DNA of 64,000 nucleotides from assembly GCF_900107995.1 (NCBI RefSeq), contig NZ_FNUM01000009.1:49627-113626 (forward strand), read 5' to 3'. The first letter of the stretch is position 1; the number at the start of each line of letters is the position of its first letter. The translations under genes and the position numbers were made by a program. The DNA is from Alcanivorax sp. DSM 26293 (GTDB taxonomy: Bacteria; Pseudomonadota; Gammaproteobacteria; Pseudomonadales; Alcanivoracaceae). Under the pieces are notes generated by a model. It was not told where the DNA came from, did not search any database, and worked only from the letters and a program-made list of their open reading frames with translations. Shown here one piece after another: positions 1 to 8,704 of the stretch.

Positions 1-853
1 CCTCGGCGGTGCCGCCGAAGTAGAGCCCGGAATCCACAGCATGGCTCCAGCGGCTGGGGCTGTCGCTGGTGGAGAAATACACCAGGCCCTTGGCCCGGTT
101 CGGGTCGGTGATGGCCAGGGTGGCGCCGCCGGCCATCAGTACCGGGCCTACGCCGGTGGTAAGCCCCTCTACCTGGCTGGCCGGCTCGATACCGCTGGCG
201 CCGCTGTGCCAGTCGATGGCGTTGAAACGAAAGCGAATGCCGAATTCCTGCGCCAGCCAGCCGCTGGCGGTACCGGGATTGCGCAGGTCGCCATAGCTGC
301 CGCCCACATTGAACTGGGACAGGGTGGAACGGTTATAGCCGTTGAACACCTCGGTGCTGTCCCAGGTGTTCAGGTTGCGGTCCGCGTTGTAATGGTCGGC
401 CACAAAGAAAATGCCCTTGCCGTCGGCCACAAAATCTTCCAGGGCTTGCTGTTCGGCCAGGGTGAAGGGACGGTTGCTTTCCGCCAGTACCAGCACATCC
501 GCGTGACTGATGGCGGTGTAAGTGATGACCGCTTCGTTGGCGTTGCTGTTGGCGATGGTTGGGGTGGTGTAGTCGTCCACAAACTGGATAACGCCGTCAC
601 TGTTCTTGTCCACACCCCGGTATTCCTGCACCGTATAGCCTTCGGCCACCAGCGCATCGGCGAAGTCGGAAAAGGCGCCGTCGATCACCCAGTCCGCGTT
701 GCCTTCGGTGCCCCCGTGGGACACGTCGAACAGCACCACCTTGCCGTTGTCGTTGGCGCCGGGGGTCTTGATGGGGGCGGGGTAGTTCCACTGGTAGGCA
801 TGGGCCGACCCCAGTGAGGCGGCCAGCAGGCCGGCGAAAAGAATGTGCTTCAT
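1..853 (-). CDS. Secreted protein of unknown function, 3' part cut off by window edge
   Basis: About 284 residues are visible from the ATG at 853 to the left edge without a stop. The N-terminus MKHILFAGLLAASLGSAHA is a clean signal peptide, so the product is exported. The mature part begins YQWNYP and contains VVLFDVSHGGTEGNADW, then a stretch (ALEDFVADGKGIFFVADH) that resembles the Rossmann-like core of GATase/DUF4350-type domains. That resemblance is a reading of motif style, not a search result. A D-K-N-S-D-G-V segment could bind calcium. Divergent from the downstream phospholipase-D-like gene. The function is not recognised. Confidence 0.7.
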   Translation of the reverse strand, partial: MKHILFAGLLAASLGSAHAYQWNYPAPIKTPGANDNGKVVLFDVSHGGTEGNADWVIDGAFSDFADALVAEGYTVQEYRGVDKNSDGVIQFVDDYTTPTIANSNANEAVITYTAISHADVLVLAESNRPFTLAEQQALEDFVADGKGIFFVADHYNADRNLNTWDSTEVFNGYNRSTLSQFNVGGSYGDLRNPGTASGWLAQEFGIRFRFNAIDWHSGASGIEPASQVEGLTTGVGPVLMAGGATLAITDPNRAKGLVYFSTSDSPSRWSHAVDSGLYFGGTAE

Positions 854-1065
854 GAGTGTTCATCCCTGAGCAGAAAATGGAGTGCCCAGAGGGTGGCGGC
901 GTGACAAGTCCCGGCCGTAAAAAACCTGTGAATTTTAGGTGAATGCCGTTCGTTTTATGGCAGGGTAGGCATTACCGACGAAAACAGGACAATCATCATG
1001 GCCCGGTCATGAGCGGGTCATAACAACGGCAATGGAGCGGTGTGGGTGAATGGAGAGGGAACATT

Positions 1066-2460
1066 ATGAGTGCGCAGGCCAGCCCGACGGCACTGTCCTC
1101 CCTGTCGCTGGTGTCTGACAGCGACCAGGCGTTCACCCTGCGTGTCACCCTGGTCCGTCTGGCCCGGCGAACCCTGGATGTGCAGTATTACATCTGGGAT
1201 GACGACACCACCGGCAAGCTGCTGATCTACCGGGTGCTGGAAGCGGCGCGCCGGGGGGTGAAAGTGCGCATGCTGCTGGATCACGCCAATCAATTGGGCC
1301 GGGATGTGAAGTGGGCGGCACTGGACGCGCACCCCAATATCGAGGTGCGTCTTTTCAACGCCTTCCATGGTCGCTACAAGCACTTCCTGCAATGGTTGCA
1401 CCATGCGCCGCTGCTGAATCACCGCATGCATAACAAGGCCTGGATCGTGGATGGCGAACGGGCAATCGTGGGCGGTCGTAATATTGCCGATCATTATTTT
1501 GGCGTGAATGCGTCCACCAATTTTCGTGATCTGGACCTGTACGCCCGCGGCCCCATCGTTGCCGATACCCAGGCCGCCTTTGACTGCTACTGGGACAGCC
1601 CGCTGGCCATGCCCATGAAGACCCTGCGTCGTTACCGGGAAACGGCGGCGGATCGAGTCTGGCAGTGGTTGCGGCAATGGCGCCGCTCTCTCAAGAACTA
1701 CCCCTACCTGTTTCCCCAGCACGAAGCGTTCTTCAACGAATACCTGGCGGCCCAGGATCGCCAGTGTGTGCAGGCCCATGCGGTGTTGCTGTTCGACAGC
1801 CCGGACAAGGCCGCCGGGGTCAAGCAGACGTTGATGGGCGATCAACTCGCCCACCTGCTGGCCCGGGACGACCATCAGGAGCTGCTGATGGAGGCCAGCT
1901 ACTTTATTCCCGGCGATGCCTTTGTGGCGGAGCTGGCGGAGATGAAACAACGGGGTGGCCGCGCGGCGGTGCTCACCAACAGCCTGGCCACCAATGATGT
2001 GATTGCCGCCCACGGTGCCTATGCCCGGTACCGGAATGGCTTGCTGGAGGCTGGTGTGGAGCTGCACGAATTGAAAGCCAACGCCCGTGCCCTGCACCGT
2101 CAGGTACGGTTGTTCAAGGGGCGCTCCCGGGCCAGCCTGCATACCAAGGCCATGGTGCTGGACCGGCGCGAAGTGTTCGTGGGCTCGTTCAATATTGATC
2201 CGCGCTCGGTACATCTGAACACGGAGATGGGCTACTACGTGGCGTCTGCGGAACTGGGCCAGCAGGTCGCGGCGTTCATCGAAGAAGGCCTGGCGCCGGA
2301 AAACAGTTATCGGGTCGATAAAGAGCAGGGAGCACTGGCCTGGGCCGGGGATGGCCATGACGGTCGGCCGGAGGTGCACCATAACGAACCCGACGTGACC
2401 GTATGGCGACGCATGCTGGCGTGGTTGCTGTCGCTATTGCCCATTGAGCGGATGTTGTAA
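1066..2460 (+). CDS. Phospholipase D / cardiolipin synthase-like protein
   Basis: 464 residues. Two HKD half-sites characteristic of the phospholipase D superfamily are present: HNKAWIVD followed by GGRN in the N-terminal half, and HTKAMVLD followed by GSFN near residue 370. Together they form one active site that transfers phosphatidyl groups through a phospho-histidine intermediate, so lipid remodelling at the membrane is the expected role. The ATG at 1066 is chosen because GGAGAGGGA lies 5 bases upstream; an in-frame GTG at 1042 has no comparable site. No transmembrane helix is obvious, unlike classical ClsA. The exact substrate is not deducible. Monocistronic, with a REP palindrome downstream. 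Confidence 0.88.
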   Translation: MSAQASPTALSSLSLVSDSDQAFTLRVTLVRLARRTLDVQYYIWDDDTTGKLLIYRVLEAARRGVKVRMLLDHANQLGRDVKWAALDAHPNIEVRLFNAFHGRYKHFLQWLHHAPLLNHRMHNKAWIVDGERAIVGGRNIADHYFGVNASTNFRDLDLYARGPIVADTQAAFDCYWDSPLAMPMKTLRRYRETAADRVWQWLRQWRRSLKNYPYLFPQHEAFFNEYLAAQDRQCVQAHAVLLFDSPDKAAGVKQTLMGDQLAHLLARDDHQELLMEASYFIPGDAFVAELAEMKQRGGRAAVLTNSLATNDVIAAHGAYARYRNGLLEAGVELHELKANARALHRQVRLFKGRSRASLHTKAMVLDRREVFVGSFNIDPRSVHLNTEMGYYVASAELGQQVAAFIEEGLAPENSYRVDKEQGALAWAGDGHDGRPEVHHNEPDVTVWRRMLAWLLSLLPIERML

Positions 2461-2502
2461 GCGCGGCAAGCTCTGGCAATGCTCAAAACCATCTTATTTC
2501 TG

Positions 2503-2566
2503 CTGTTGGAGCTATGCTTGCATGGCGAACAATGCTCCATTCGCCATGCAGGCATAGCTCCAACAG
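2503..2566. repeat. REP-like palindrome (GTTGGAGC type)
   Basis: Inverted repeat with arms CTGTTGGAGCTATGCTTGCA and its near complement, then the GGCGAA motif shared by other copies in the window. It lies between two same-strand genes and could form a strong hairpin. Confidence 0.85.
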
Positions 2567-2603
2567 TTGCTTCGTAGAGTATTGATAAGTTTTGGAGAAT
2601 GTC

Positions 2604-3044
2604 ATGCCCCAGCCGTTCTGTTTCCGCTTTCGGGTTCGTTACAACGAATGCGACGCCCAGCAAGTGGTTTTCAATGCCCGTTACGGGGATTACGTGGATC
2701 TCGCCATGACCGAGTTTATGCGCGCCATGGGCTGTGACTACAACCAGCTGCTGGCCCAGGGGCTGGATAACCAGGTGGTGAAGCTGACCACGGAATGGCA
2801 ATCCTCGGCACGCTTTGATGACGTGCTGGAGGTGTTCGTATCCCTCACACATCTGGGCAACACCTCCTTCACTCTGGAAGCGGATATTCGCCATGCGGAT
2901 GAAGGGCGCGCCATCGCTCGCGCGGAAGCGGTGTACGTGATGATGACCACGGAACCGTTTGCGAAAACACCGGTGCCGGAGGGCCTGCGCGAACTGCTAC
3001 AGACCGGGGCACCGGGTGTGGTGATTGACCAGAGTGGGCGTTAA
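2604..3044 (+). CDS. Acyl-CoA thioesterase, YbgC/4HBT hotdog family
   Basis: 146 residues, the usual size of a single-domain hotdog thioesterase. The N-terminal sequence RVRYNECDAQQVVFNARY carries the family Asp in the Y-x-D/E-x-D context (Asp of ECDAQ) and the central helix start, as in YbgC and 4-hydroxybenzoyl-CoA thioesterases, which hydrolyse cytosolic acyl-CoA. The ATG at 2604 has GGAG 6 bases upstream; the in-frame TTG at 2592 overlaps that site and is less likely. It converges on the quinone oxidoreductase gene. One of several thioesterases here, suggesting active acyl-CoA turnover. Substrate unknown. Confidence 0.88.
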   Translation: MPQPFCFRFRVRYNECDAQQVVFNARYGDYVDLAMTEFMRAMGCDYNQLLAQGLDNQVVKLTTEWQSSARFDDVLEVFVSLTHLGNTSFTLEADIRHADEGRAIARAEAVYVMMTTEPFAKTPVPEGLRELLQTGAPGVVIDQSGR

Positions 3045-3047
3045 AAA

Positions 3048-3080
3048 CTGCAAGGCGTCTTACAGCTTGCGATTTGCGAC
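3048..3080. repeat. Short degenerate repeat between convergent genes
   Basis: A 36-bp gap between two stop codons holds words of the CTTGCAGC/TTGCGACT kind also found in the heptad elements at 31116 and 36771. It is too short and imperfect to be a full module. Confidence 0.35.
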
Positions 3081-4061
3081 TCAGTCGCCTGCCACATCCA
3101 GCACCACTTTGCCCTTGGCGGTACGTGAGGTGAGCGCGGCGAGCGCCTGTTCGTAGTCCTCGAACTTGAACACCTGGCTGATGCGCGGGTTGATCTTGCC
3201 CTGATTGAAGAGCTGCATCAGTTCCATGATGTTCTGGATGTTGGTCTGTGGCTCCTTCTGGGTGAAGGCGCCCCAGAACACGCCGACGATGGAGCAGCCT
3301 TTCAGCAGTGCCAGGTTGGCGGGGATTTTCGGAATGTCGCCGGCGGCGAAGCCGACGATCAGCAGGCGGCCGTTCCAGGCCATGTTGCGGATGGCGGCTT
3401 CGGTGAACTTGTCGCCCAACGGGTCGTAGATCACGTCCACGCCTTTCGGATAACGCTGTTTGAGCGCGTCCTTCAGGTCTTCCTCGGCGTAGTTGATCAG
3501 GTCATCGGCGCCGGCCTCTTTGGCCACCGCCAGTTTCTCTTCACTGCTGGCACAGGCGATCACGGTGGCGCCCATGGCCTTGCCCAGCTCCACGGCCGCC
3601 AGGCCCACCCCGCCGCTGGCACCCAGCACCAGCAGGGTTTCCCCGGGCTGGATGTTGGCGCGCTGCTTGAGGGCGTGGTAGCTGGTGCCGTAGACCATGG
3701 AGAAGGCGGCGGCGGTGTGGTCGTTCATGCCGTCCGGCACCGGGATCAGCTGGTTTTCCGGCACCAGGATTTCTTCCGCAAAGGCACCGTAGCCGGTCAG
3801 GCCCATGACCCGCTGACCGGGTTTGAAACGCTGAACGCCTTCGCCCACAGCAAGTACTTCACCGGCCATTTCGCCACCCGGTGAAAACGGCAGCTCCGGC
3901 TTGATCTGGTACTTGCCTTCGATGATCAGGGTGTCGGGGAAATTCAGCCCGGCGGCCTTTACCCGTACCTTCACCTGACCCTTGCCCGGCTCGGGGGAAG
4001 GGATGTCGTCGATGACCAGCGTATTCGCCGGTCCCAGTTCCTTACACAAAATCGCGCGCAT
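3081..4061 (-). CDS. NADPH:quinone oxidoreductase (zinc-free MDR family)
   Basis: 326 residues, normal for quinone oxidoreductases of the medium-chain dehydrogenase/reductase superfamily. Residues 1-130 form the GroES-like catalytic domain (AAGLNFPDTLIIEGKYQ, no structural zinc cysteines). The nucleotide-binding Rossmann domain follows with VLGASGGVGLAAVELG near residue 145, the AxxGxxG-type loop of NADPH-dependent members. The Zn-binding Cys/His ligands of true alcohol dehydrogenases are absent, which favours reduction of quinones or enones. ATG start with a GGGAGAG ribosome site. Transcribed in the same direction as the upstream acylase but separated by a REP element, so probably independent. 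Confidence 0.9.
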   Translation of the reverse strand: MRAILCKELGPANTLVIDDIPSPEPGKGQVKVRVKAAGLNFPDTLIIEGKYQIKPELPFSPGGEMAGEVLAVGEGVQRFKPGQRVMGLTGYGAFAEEILVPENQLIPVPDGMNDHTAAAFSMVYGTSYHALKQRANIQPGETLLVLGASGGVGLAAVELGKAMGATVIACASSEEKLAVAKEAGADDLINYAEEDLKDALKQRYPKGVDVIYDPLGDKFTEAAIRNMAWNGRLLIVGFAAGDIPKIPANLALLKGCSIVGVFWGAFTQKEPQTNIQNIMELMQLFNQGKINPRISQVFKFEDYEQALAALTSRTAKGKVVLDVAGD

Positions 4062-4175
4062 GCGTTGCTCTCCCGGAATTCCGTTTTTTATGTGTAGCAG
4101 ACGCTAACGCCGATGGGGGGATTAGACAAATGCATGGGGTGGATGGGGGGGAATAAAGGCGGCTTATAAAGAAGG

Positions 4176-4255
4176 GTAGGAGCCATGCTCGCATGGCGAA
4201 TAGCCCTGAGGATGGGCTATCGCGAGCCGGTTCGCCATGCAAGCATGGCTCCTAC
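4176..4255. repeat. REP-like palindrome with nested inner hairpin
   Basis: Outer arms GTAGGAGCCATGCTCGCATG and its near complement enclose a second small inverted repeat (TAGCCC / GGGCTA). It sits in the gap between the acylase stop and the quinone oxidoreductase start. Confidence 0.85.
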
Positions 4256-4264
4256 AGAGGGGGC

Positions 4265-7200
4265 TTACCGATGCCCGGTGAACTCCACCACCTGCTGGAA
4301 GGTGGGGCGGTTCTGCCAGTGGATGGCAGGCACGCTGGCCAGGCCGATGGCGCGATGCTGGATCTGGTCCTGGGTTTCGTCCACGTTCCAGCTGTCCATG
4401 CTGGCGATGCCGCCCAGTTCTGCTATGGCCTGGTTGAGGCTGTTGGCCAGGGCGCTGCGGCAGGTGGCCAGGTCATTGCTGCCGGCGCAGCGCAGGGCCC
4501 GGTAGGGGCTGGCGCTGGTGCCCGCGGCCTGTTCCAGCACCCGCTCCAGATAGCCGTAGTAGCCATTGTTATAGGCCGAGCCCATGGCGCCAGGTTTGTT
4601 GTCACGCCCCATCAGGGACAGGTTCTGGCCATCCACGTCTTCCACAGCGGTAATCTGCGGCAGCAGGGTGTCGATCATCAGCGGGTACCAGGCATCCATC
4701 AGGGCCACGGCGGCTTCCTCGTCGTAGTTGCCGTCACCGTCCCGGTCCCGGCGCAGGGCGCCGTTGGCGACCCAGTCCTGCATCAGGCGGATGGCGCTGT
4801 CCTGATCGCCGGTGACCGGCGCGCTTTCCAGCAACGCCAGGGCGGCGGGGACGATTTCCTGGCCGCGCAGATCCACGGTGGCGGCGTCGCCCATGGCTTC
4901 CACCATGCGCGCCCGGGTTACGCTGCCTTCCTCAACCAGTTGCTGCAGACGCACATCGAGGATGTCGTTGCGATGGGCGGAACCATAGGGCGCATGGGCG
5001 TCGGCGGCCCACCAGTCCCGGGCCGGGCGGTTGTTCCAGCTGGCCAGGTAGCCGCGCGGCGGGTTGCTCTCCTGCGGGTGTGCCTGTTGCGGGATAAAGC
5101 CGTTCCAGTCGTACTGGCCATTGCCCCAGCTGGGCAACTCCGGATGGATGCCGTTGGCCCGTTGCGGGTAGTCGCCGGAATGGAAGAAGGCGATATCCCG
5201 ATCATCGATATAGAACCAGTTAAAGCTGCCGGTGGTGTTGTGGAACACGTCGTAGAAACTCTGCACGTCGTGCACATCGTTGCGGCTGGCCTGCAGGAAC
5301 GGCAGGGCGGTATCCAGCTCCGCGAAGTAGGTGCTGCGCTGGCGGGTGACCGCCACGGGCATGCCGGACACGGTGGCAAAGCCGATCACCGGGCCGTATT
5401 CCTCGGTGCGGATCACCCGGCGAGTGACCGCTTCGTTCTGACCCACTGCTTCCGGATCGGTGGAAGAGGCCAGATTCCAGCGGGCCACCCATTGCTCGTC
5501 GATCACATCGAAGGGTTTGCACTGGCCGTTGACCTGGTAACCACCCTCACCATGGGCCGGCGACTCCGCCGGTTCACAGCGCTGCACGACGCGCACGTCG
5601 GTCAGGTCGGAGCTGCCGGAGGTGGCGCTCCAGGCGAAGTCCGGGCCGCGCCCGATGACCACATAGGGCAGTCCGGTGAAGGTCATGCCGCGGGTGTTGA
5701 TGTCGCCACCATGGACGGCCATTTCCAGCAGCAGCTGGGGCACGAAATAGCTGGTCTGCGGACCGAACACGGCCAGTGGCTGGCCGCTGGCGGAATGCTC
5801 CGCATTGAGCAGCAGGGCATTGGACATGACGCTGGGGAAGCCGTCACGCAGACCCTGAATGCCGGTTTCGATGGCGGCGATGCGCTGCATGGCCTGTTGC
5901 TGCTGTTGCTCGCTGAGGCTGTGCTCCCGGGTCCAGAGTGCGGGCAACTGGCGTGTGAGACTGGCCCACTGCTGTGACAGGGCCTGGCCGCCATCGTCCA
6001 GGAAGGACAGGGACAGGATGCCGCCGAGCAGGTCACCCACGGTATCCAGCAGACCACCGACCACACCGGTGCCGGGCAGGGCGGGAACATTGCCCAGGGC
6101 TTCCGGACACTCGGGCTGGCCGGGGCGGCCACAGGGTGCATGGCTGAGCGGGTCATAGCTCTGGAAGGAACCGGCATCGAACATTACCGCGCCGGGGAAC
6201 TGGCCAGCCAGCTCACCACTGAGCGGACAGATGTCCGGTAGCGTGGGGGGGGACTGGGTGGCGAAGGATTTCGTGGTGGTCACGGAGGATTCCGGATCGG
6301 TGCCATGACGCAGGTCCTTCCACAGGTCGCAGGCGATGTCCTTGCTGCCGGTCTGGGCCTCCAGGGCCTGGAGCAGCAGCACATTGTTGTGTTCGTTGCC
6401 GCCGCCGCCGGCGAAGATGCCCTGGATCAGGGTGGCGATGGCGACCACGTCTTCAATCACGAACGGTTCCAGTTGCACCCCCAGGGCCACGTATTCCACG
6501 GGCACTTGCAGCAGCCCGCTACGGGCGTCGGCCACGTACTGGTTGAGGCCGGCCACATAGTTGGTGGCATCATCGAACACCTGGGCGCCATCGTCGCCGA
6601 AGCGGGCGATGGTATTGGCGATCATGGTGGTGCGATCCTCCTCCCGGTAGGGAGCGTTGACGGCGATATCCTTGTCGAAGGAGAAGTCGGCTGGCCCCAG
6701 GAAGCGGGACAACTCACCGCGTCCGGCGCGGCGCAGCACGTCGAGCAGGAACAGGCGGTCGGCAGCGGTCACATAGCCCACGCCAAACAGGGCATCGCGA
6801 CGGGAGTCACCGAAAATGTGGGGCACCCCGAAATTGTCGCGCTTGATATCCACTTGATAGCCGGCCGCATCCAGGCTCAGCTCGCTTTCCCAGTTGCCCG
6901 CGTCCGGCGCCAGCAGTGGGGCGGCCTTGAAGTAGTCGCCGAGCTGGTCATCGGTCAGCCCGGGTTCGCTGCGCACCAGGGCATCGTAGAGACCGAGCTG
7001 GTCGTCGAAATGGGGCTCCTTGCTGAGGGCCGGTACCAGGCCGGTTTCCGCCACCAGGTCGTCGAACAGGGTGCTGAGCAGATCGCCCAGGCCGGGAATG
7101 TCGGCAGCCAGGTTGGCCACCCCGCCGATATCATCCTGACCCGGGGGCAGGATATTGAGAACAGTGCCGTAATCCGCAAAGGGGGCGGTGACATTGGAAG

Positions 7201-7354
7201 GACGCGGTTCCGGGCCCGTGGGCGTTTCCGGCGTCGATGGATTGCTGGGTGTGGGGGTGTTGCTGGCTGGTGCCGGGTTGCTGGAACCGCCGCCGCCACA
7301 GGCGGCAAGCAGGCTGGCGCTCAGCAGGGTACTGAGTAACAGGCCGGGTTTCAT
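4265..7354 (-). CDS. Penicillin acylase family (Ntn hydrolase) lipoprotein
   Basis: 1029 residues, longer than typical 750-850-residue acylases. MKPGLLLSTLLSASLLAAC is a lipoprotein signal with lipobox LAAC; a GGGGSS-Pro-rich linker follows. The alpha segment contains DNFGVPHIFGDSRRDALFGVGYVTAADRL, split here as DNFGVPHIFGD and FGVGYVTAADRL, the family hallmark. The beta segment starts at the predicted autoprocessing serine Ser511 (VMSNALLL), the N-terminal nucleophile after cleavage. The enzyme should be outer-membrane or periplasm anchored and cleave amides such as N-acyl-homoserine lactones or other acylated amines. Substrate is not deducible. The start has GAGGAGAGC upstream. The extra length lies in the N-terminal region and in a Cys-containing insert before Ser511. 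Confidence 0.9.
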   Translation of the reverse strand: MKPGLLLSTLLSASLLAACGGGGSSNPAPASNTPTPSNPSTPETPTGPEPRPSNVTAPFADYGTVLNILPPGQDDIGGVANLAADIPGLGDLLSTLFDDLVAETGLVPALSKEPHFDDQLGLYDALVRSEPGLTDDQLGDYFKAAPLLAPDAGNWESELSLDAAGYQVDIKRDNFGVPHIFGDSRRDALFGVGYVTAADRLFLLDVLRRAGRGELSRFLGPADFSFDKDIAVNAPYREEDRTTMIANTIARFGDDGAQVFDDATNYVAGLNQYVADARSGLLQVPVEYVALGVQLEPFVIEDVVAIATLIQGIFAGGGGNEHNNVLLLQALEAQTGSKDIACDLWKDLRHGTDPESSVTTTKSFATQSPPTLPDICPLSGELAGQFPGAVMFDAGSFQSYDPLSHAPCGRPGQPECPEALGNVPALPGTGVVGGLLDTVGDLLGGILSLSFLDDGGQALSQQWASLTRQLPALWTREHSLSEQQQQQAMQRIAAIETGIQGLRDGFPSVMSNALLLNAEHSASGQPLAVFGPQTSYFVPQLLLEMAVHGGDINTRGMTFTGLPYVVIGRGPDFAWSATSGSSDLTDVRVVQRCEPAESPAHGEGGYQVNGQCKPFDVIDEQWVARWNLASSTDPEAVGQNEAVTRRVIRTEEYGPVIGFATVSGMPVAVTRQRSTYFAELDTALPFLQASRNDVHDVQSFYDVFHNTTGSFNWFYIDDRDIAFFHSGDYPQRANGIHPELPSWGNGQYDWNGFIPQQAHPQESNPPRGYLASWNNRPARDWWAADAHAPYGSAHRNDILDVRLQQLVEEGSVTRARMVEAMGDAATVDLRGQEIVPAALALLESAPVTGDQDSAIRLMQDWVANGALRRDRDGDGNYDEEAAVALMDAWYPLMIDTLLPQITAVEDVDGQNLSLMGRDNKPGAMGSAYNNGYYGYLERVLEQAAGTSASPYRALRCAGSNDLATCRSALANSLNQAIAELGGIASMDSWNVDETQDQIQHRAIGLASVPAIHWQNRPTFQQVVEFTGHR

Positions 7355-7512
7355 GGGGCTCTCCTCGGGACATTATTATTTTGGCAGGGCGAACAAGATT
7401 CGCACTAACGTCCCAAGATTGGCATTCCCGCGGGTATGAAGGGAGCCCCGGCAACAAAACAGCAAGAAAAGCCAACCGGCGGCTAATCATGTATCGGTGT
7501 GTAAAGGAGGGG

Positions 7513-7667
7513 GTAGGAGCGTTGCTCGCGGCGTGATTTTGTGAGGTGCGAGTTACGAGATGCGAGTGTCGAAAATCAAACCCTATCGCTTGAGGACCGG
7601 GTTTTCGCTCCCCGTGACTCGTACCTCGAAGCTGGGGGTATGATCGCGCCGCCAGCGACGCGCCTAC
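7513..7667. repeat. Composite repeat: REP arms around CGAG-type heptads
   Basis: Outer arms GTAGGAGCGTTGCTCGCGG and CGCCGCCAGCGACGCGCCTAC are REP-like. Between them runs a 7-bp periodic array (GCGAGTT, ACGAGAT, GCGAGTG, TCGAAAA) and a degenerate inverted partner ending near 7630. The remainder of the 330-bp gap (7355-7512) holds no gene that I can support. Confidence 0.75.
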
Positions 7668-7684
7668 GTAGAGGCGCGGTGTGT

Positions 7685-8530
7685 TCAGATATTCTTTTCG
7701 ATATGCGCCAGCACGTTGGCCAGGCGGTCGACCAGAATCTTGTTGATGCTCTTTTCCAGGACCCGGCCCAGCTCGTCGCTGACCACCGCGTCGGCCAGCG
7801 GGCGGATGCGGGTGATGAAGTCGGCCAGTTTGGGCACGTCTTCGCCTTCCGGCAGGCCTTCGTCGCCGTACTTCTCGTCCACCAGGTAGTGAATGATCAT
7901 GCCGATAAAACGCTCGGCCAGCTTGTCCACTTCCTCGCGCACCAGGGTTACCTGGGTGAGCACCGCGTCCAGGGGCACACCGGCCTCGCTGAGTTCCTTG
8001 CCGGCGTTGTAAATGCGCGGGTAGGGAATGCGCAGGCGCATACCTTCGGGGATGATGTAACCCAGCTTCACCGCCTTGGTCATTACTTCCGGGGTGATTT
8101 CTTCGCCGAAGTCATCCAGCAGGTCCTGGTAATCCAGGTAGGAGGGCACGCTGGGGGTCTGCCAGGAGGTGACCGCCACTTCCAGGCCGAGAATATCGTT
8201 GAGCTCGCGGCCCTGTTCCCAGGCGCTGAGCAGGTCGCGGATATTGTTCAGGGTGTAGCCGCGCTCCAGCAGAGCACCAATGATCTTCAGGCGCGCCAGA
8301 TGCACATCGGTATAGATACCGGTACGTCCGCGTTTTTCCGGGGGCGGCAGAATGCCCCGATCCTGATAAGCCCGTACGTTACGCACCGTGGAGCTGGCCT
8401 CACGGGCCAGTTCGTCGATGGTAAATTCCTTGTGGTTGCCGGCTTCAGCCTGAAGCGCTCCGGTCACAGGCTGGGTGTATTTCTTCAGGCTGCGCAGGAT
8501 AGCGGCGGGATTGCGGTCACTGGTTTTCAT
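7685..8530 (-). CDS. MerR-family transcriptional regulator
   Basis: 281 residues from the ATG at 8530; an upstream in-frame ATG at 8605 would add 25 basic residues without family similarity. Residues about 35-105 are the winged-helix MerR DNA-binding domain: FTIDELAREASSTVRNVRAY then the wing (RGRTGIYTDVHLARL) and a helix GYTLNNIRDLLSAWEQG. The long C-terminal half is helical and unrecognised, with no obvious Cys metal site, so a lipophilic or metabolic effector is more likely than a metal. It lies between the acylase and the EphD-like gene on the same strand; the target is unknown. Confidence 0.82.
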   Translation of the reverse strand: MKTSDRNPAAILRSLKKYTQPVTGALQAEAGNHKEFTIDELAREASSTVRNVRAYQDRGILPPPEKRGRTGIYTDVHLARLKIIGALLERGYTLNNIRDLLSAWEQGRELNDILGLEVAVTSWQTPSVPSYLDYQDLLDDFGEEITPEVMTKAVKLGYIIPEGMRLRIPYPRIYNAGKELSEAGVPLDAVLTQVTLVREEVDKLAERFIGMIIHYLVDEKYGDEGLPEGEDVPKLADFITRIRPLADAVVSDELGRVLEKSINKILVDRLANVLAHIEKNI

Positions 8531-8704
8531 GCCCGCGATGATAGCCCGCTTTTTGCACAGGCGCCACAGCTTGCGGCGTTCACAGGATGGCATTTCGCGC
8601 CACAAATGTGACTGCTTTCACTCAACGGTGTGCAGATCGCGGGGAAGGCGGCGCGTTTGCAGGAAGCGATGTCCGTATCACCGCCTGCAAACGGGTGGCC
8701 GGTG

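Noticed and set aside
1018..2382. Long minus-strand open frame opposite the phospholipase-D-like gene
   Set aside because: Shadow frame: low-complexity His/Gln/Gly composition, no motif, while the plus strand has both HKD motifs.
4193..5977. 594-residue plus-strand frame opposite the acylase
   Set aside because: Shadow of the acylase gene; Gly/Ala/His-rich translation without any domain.
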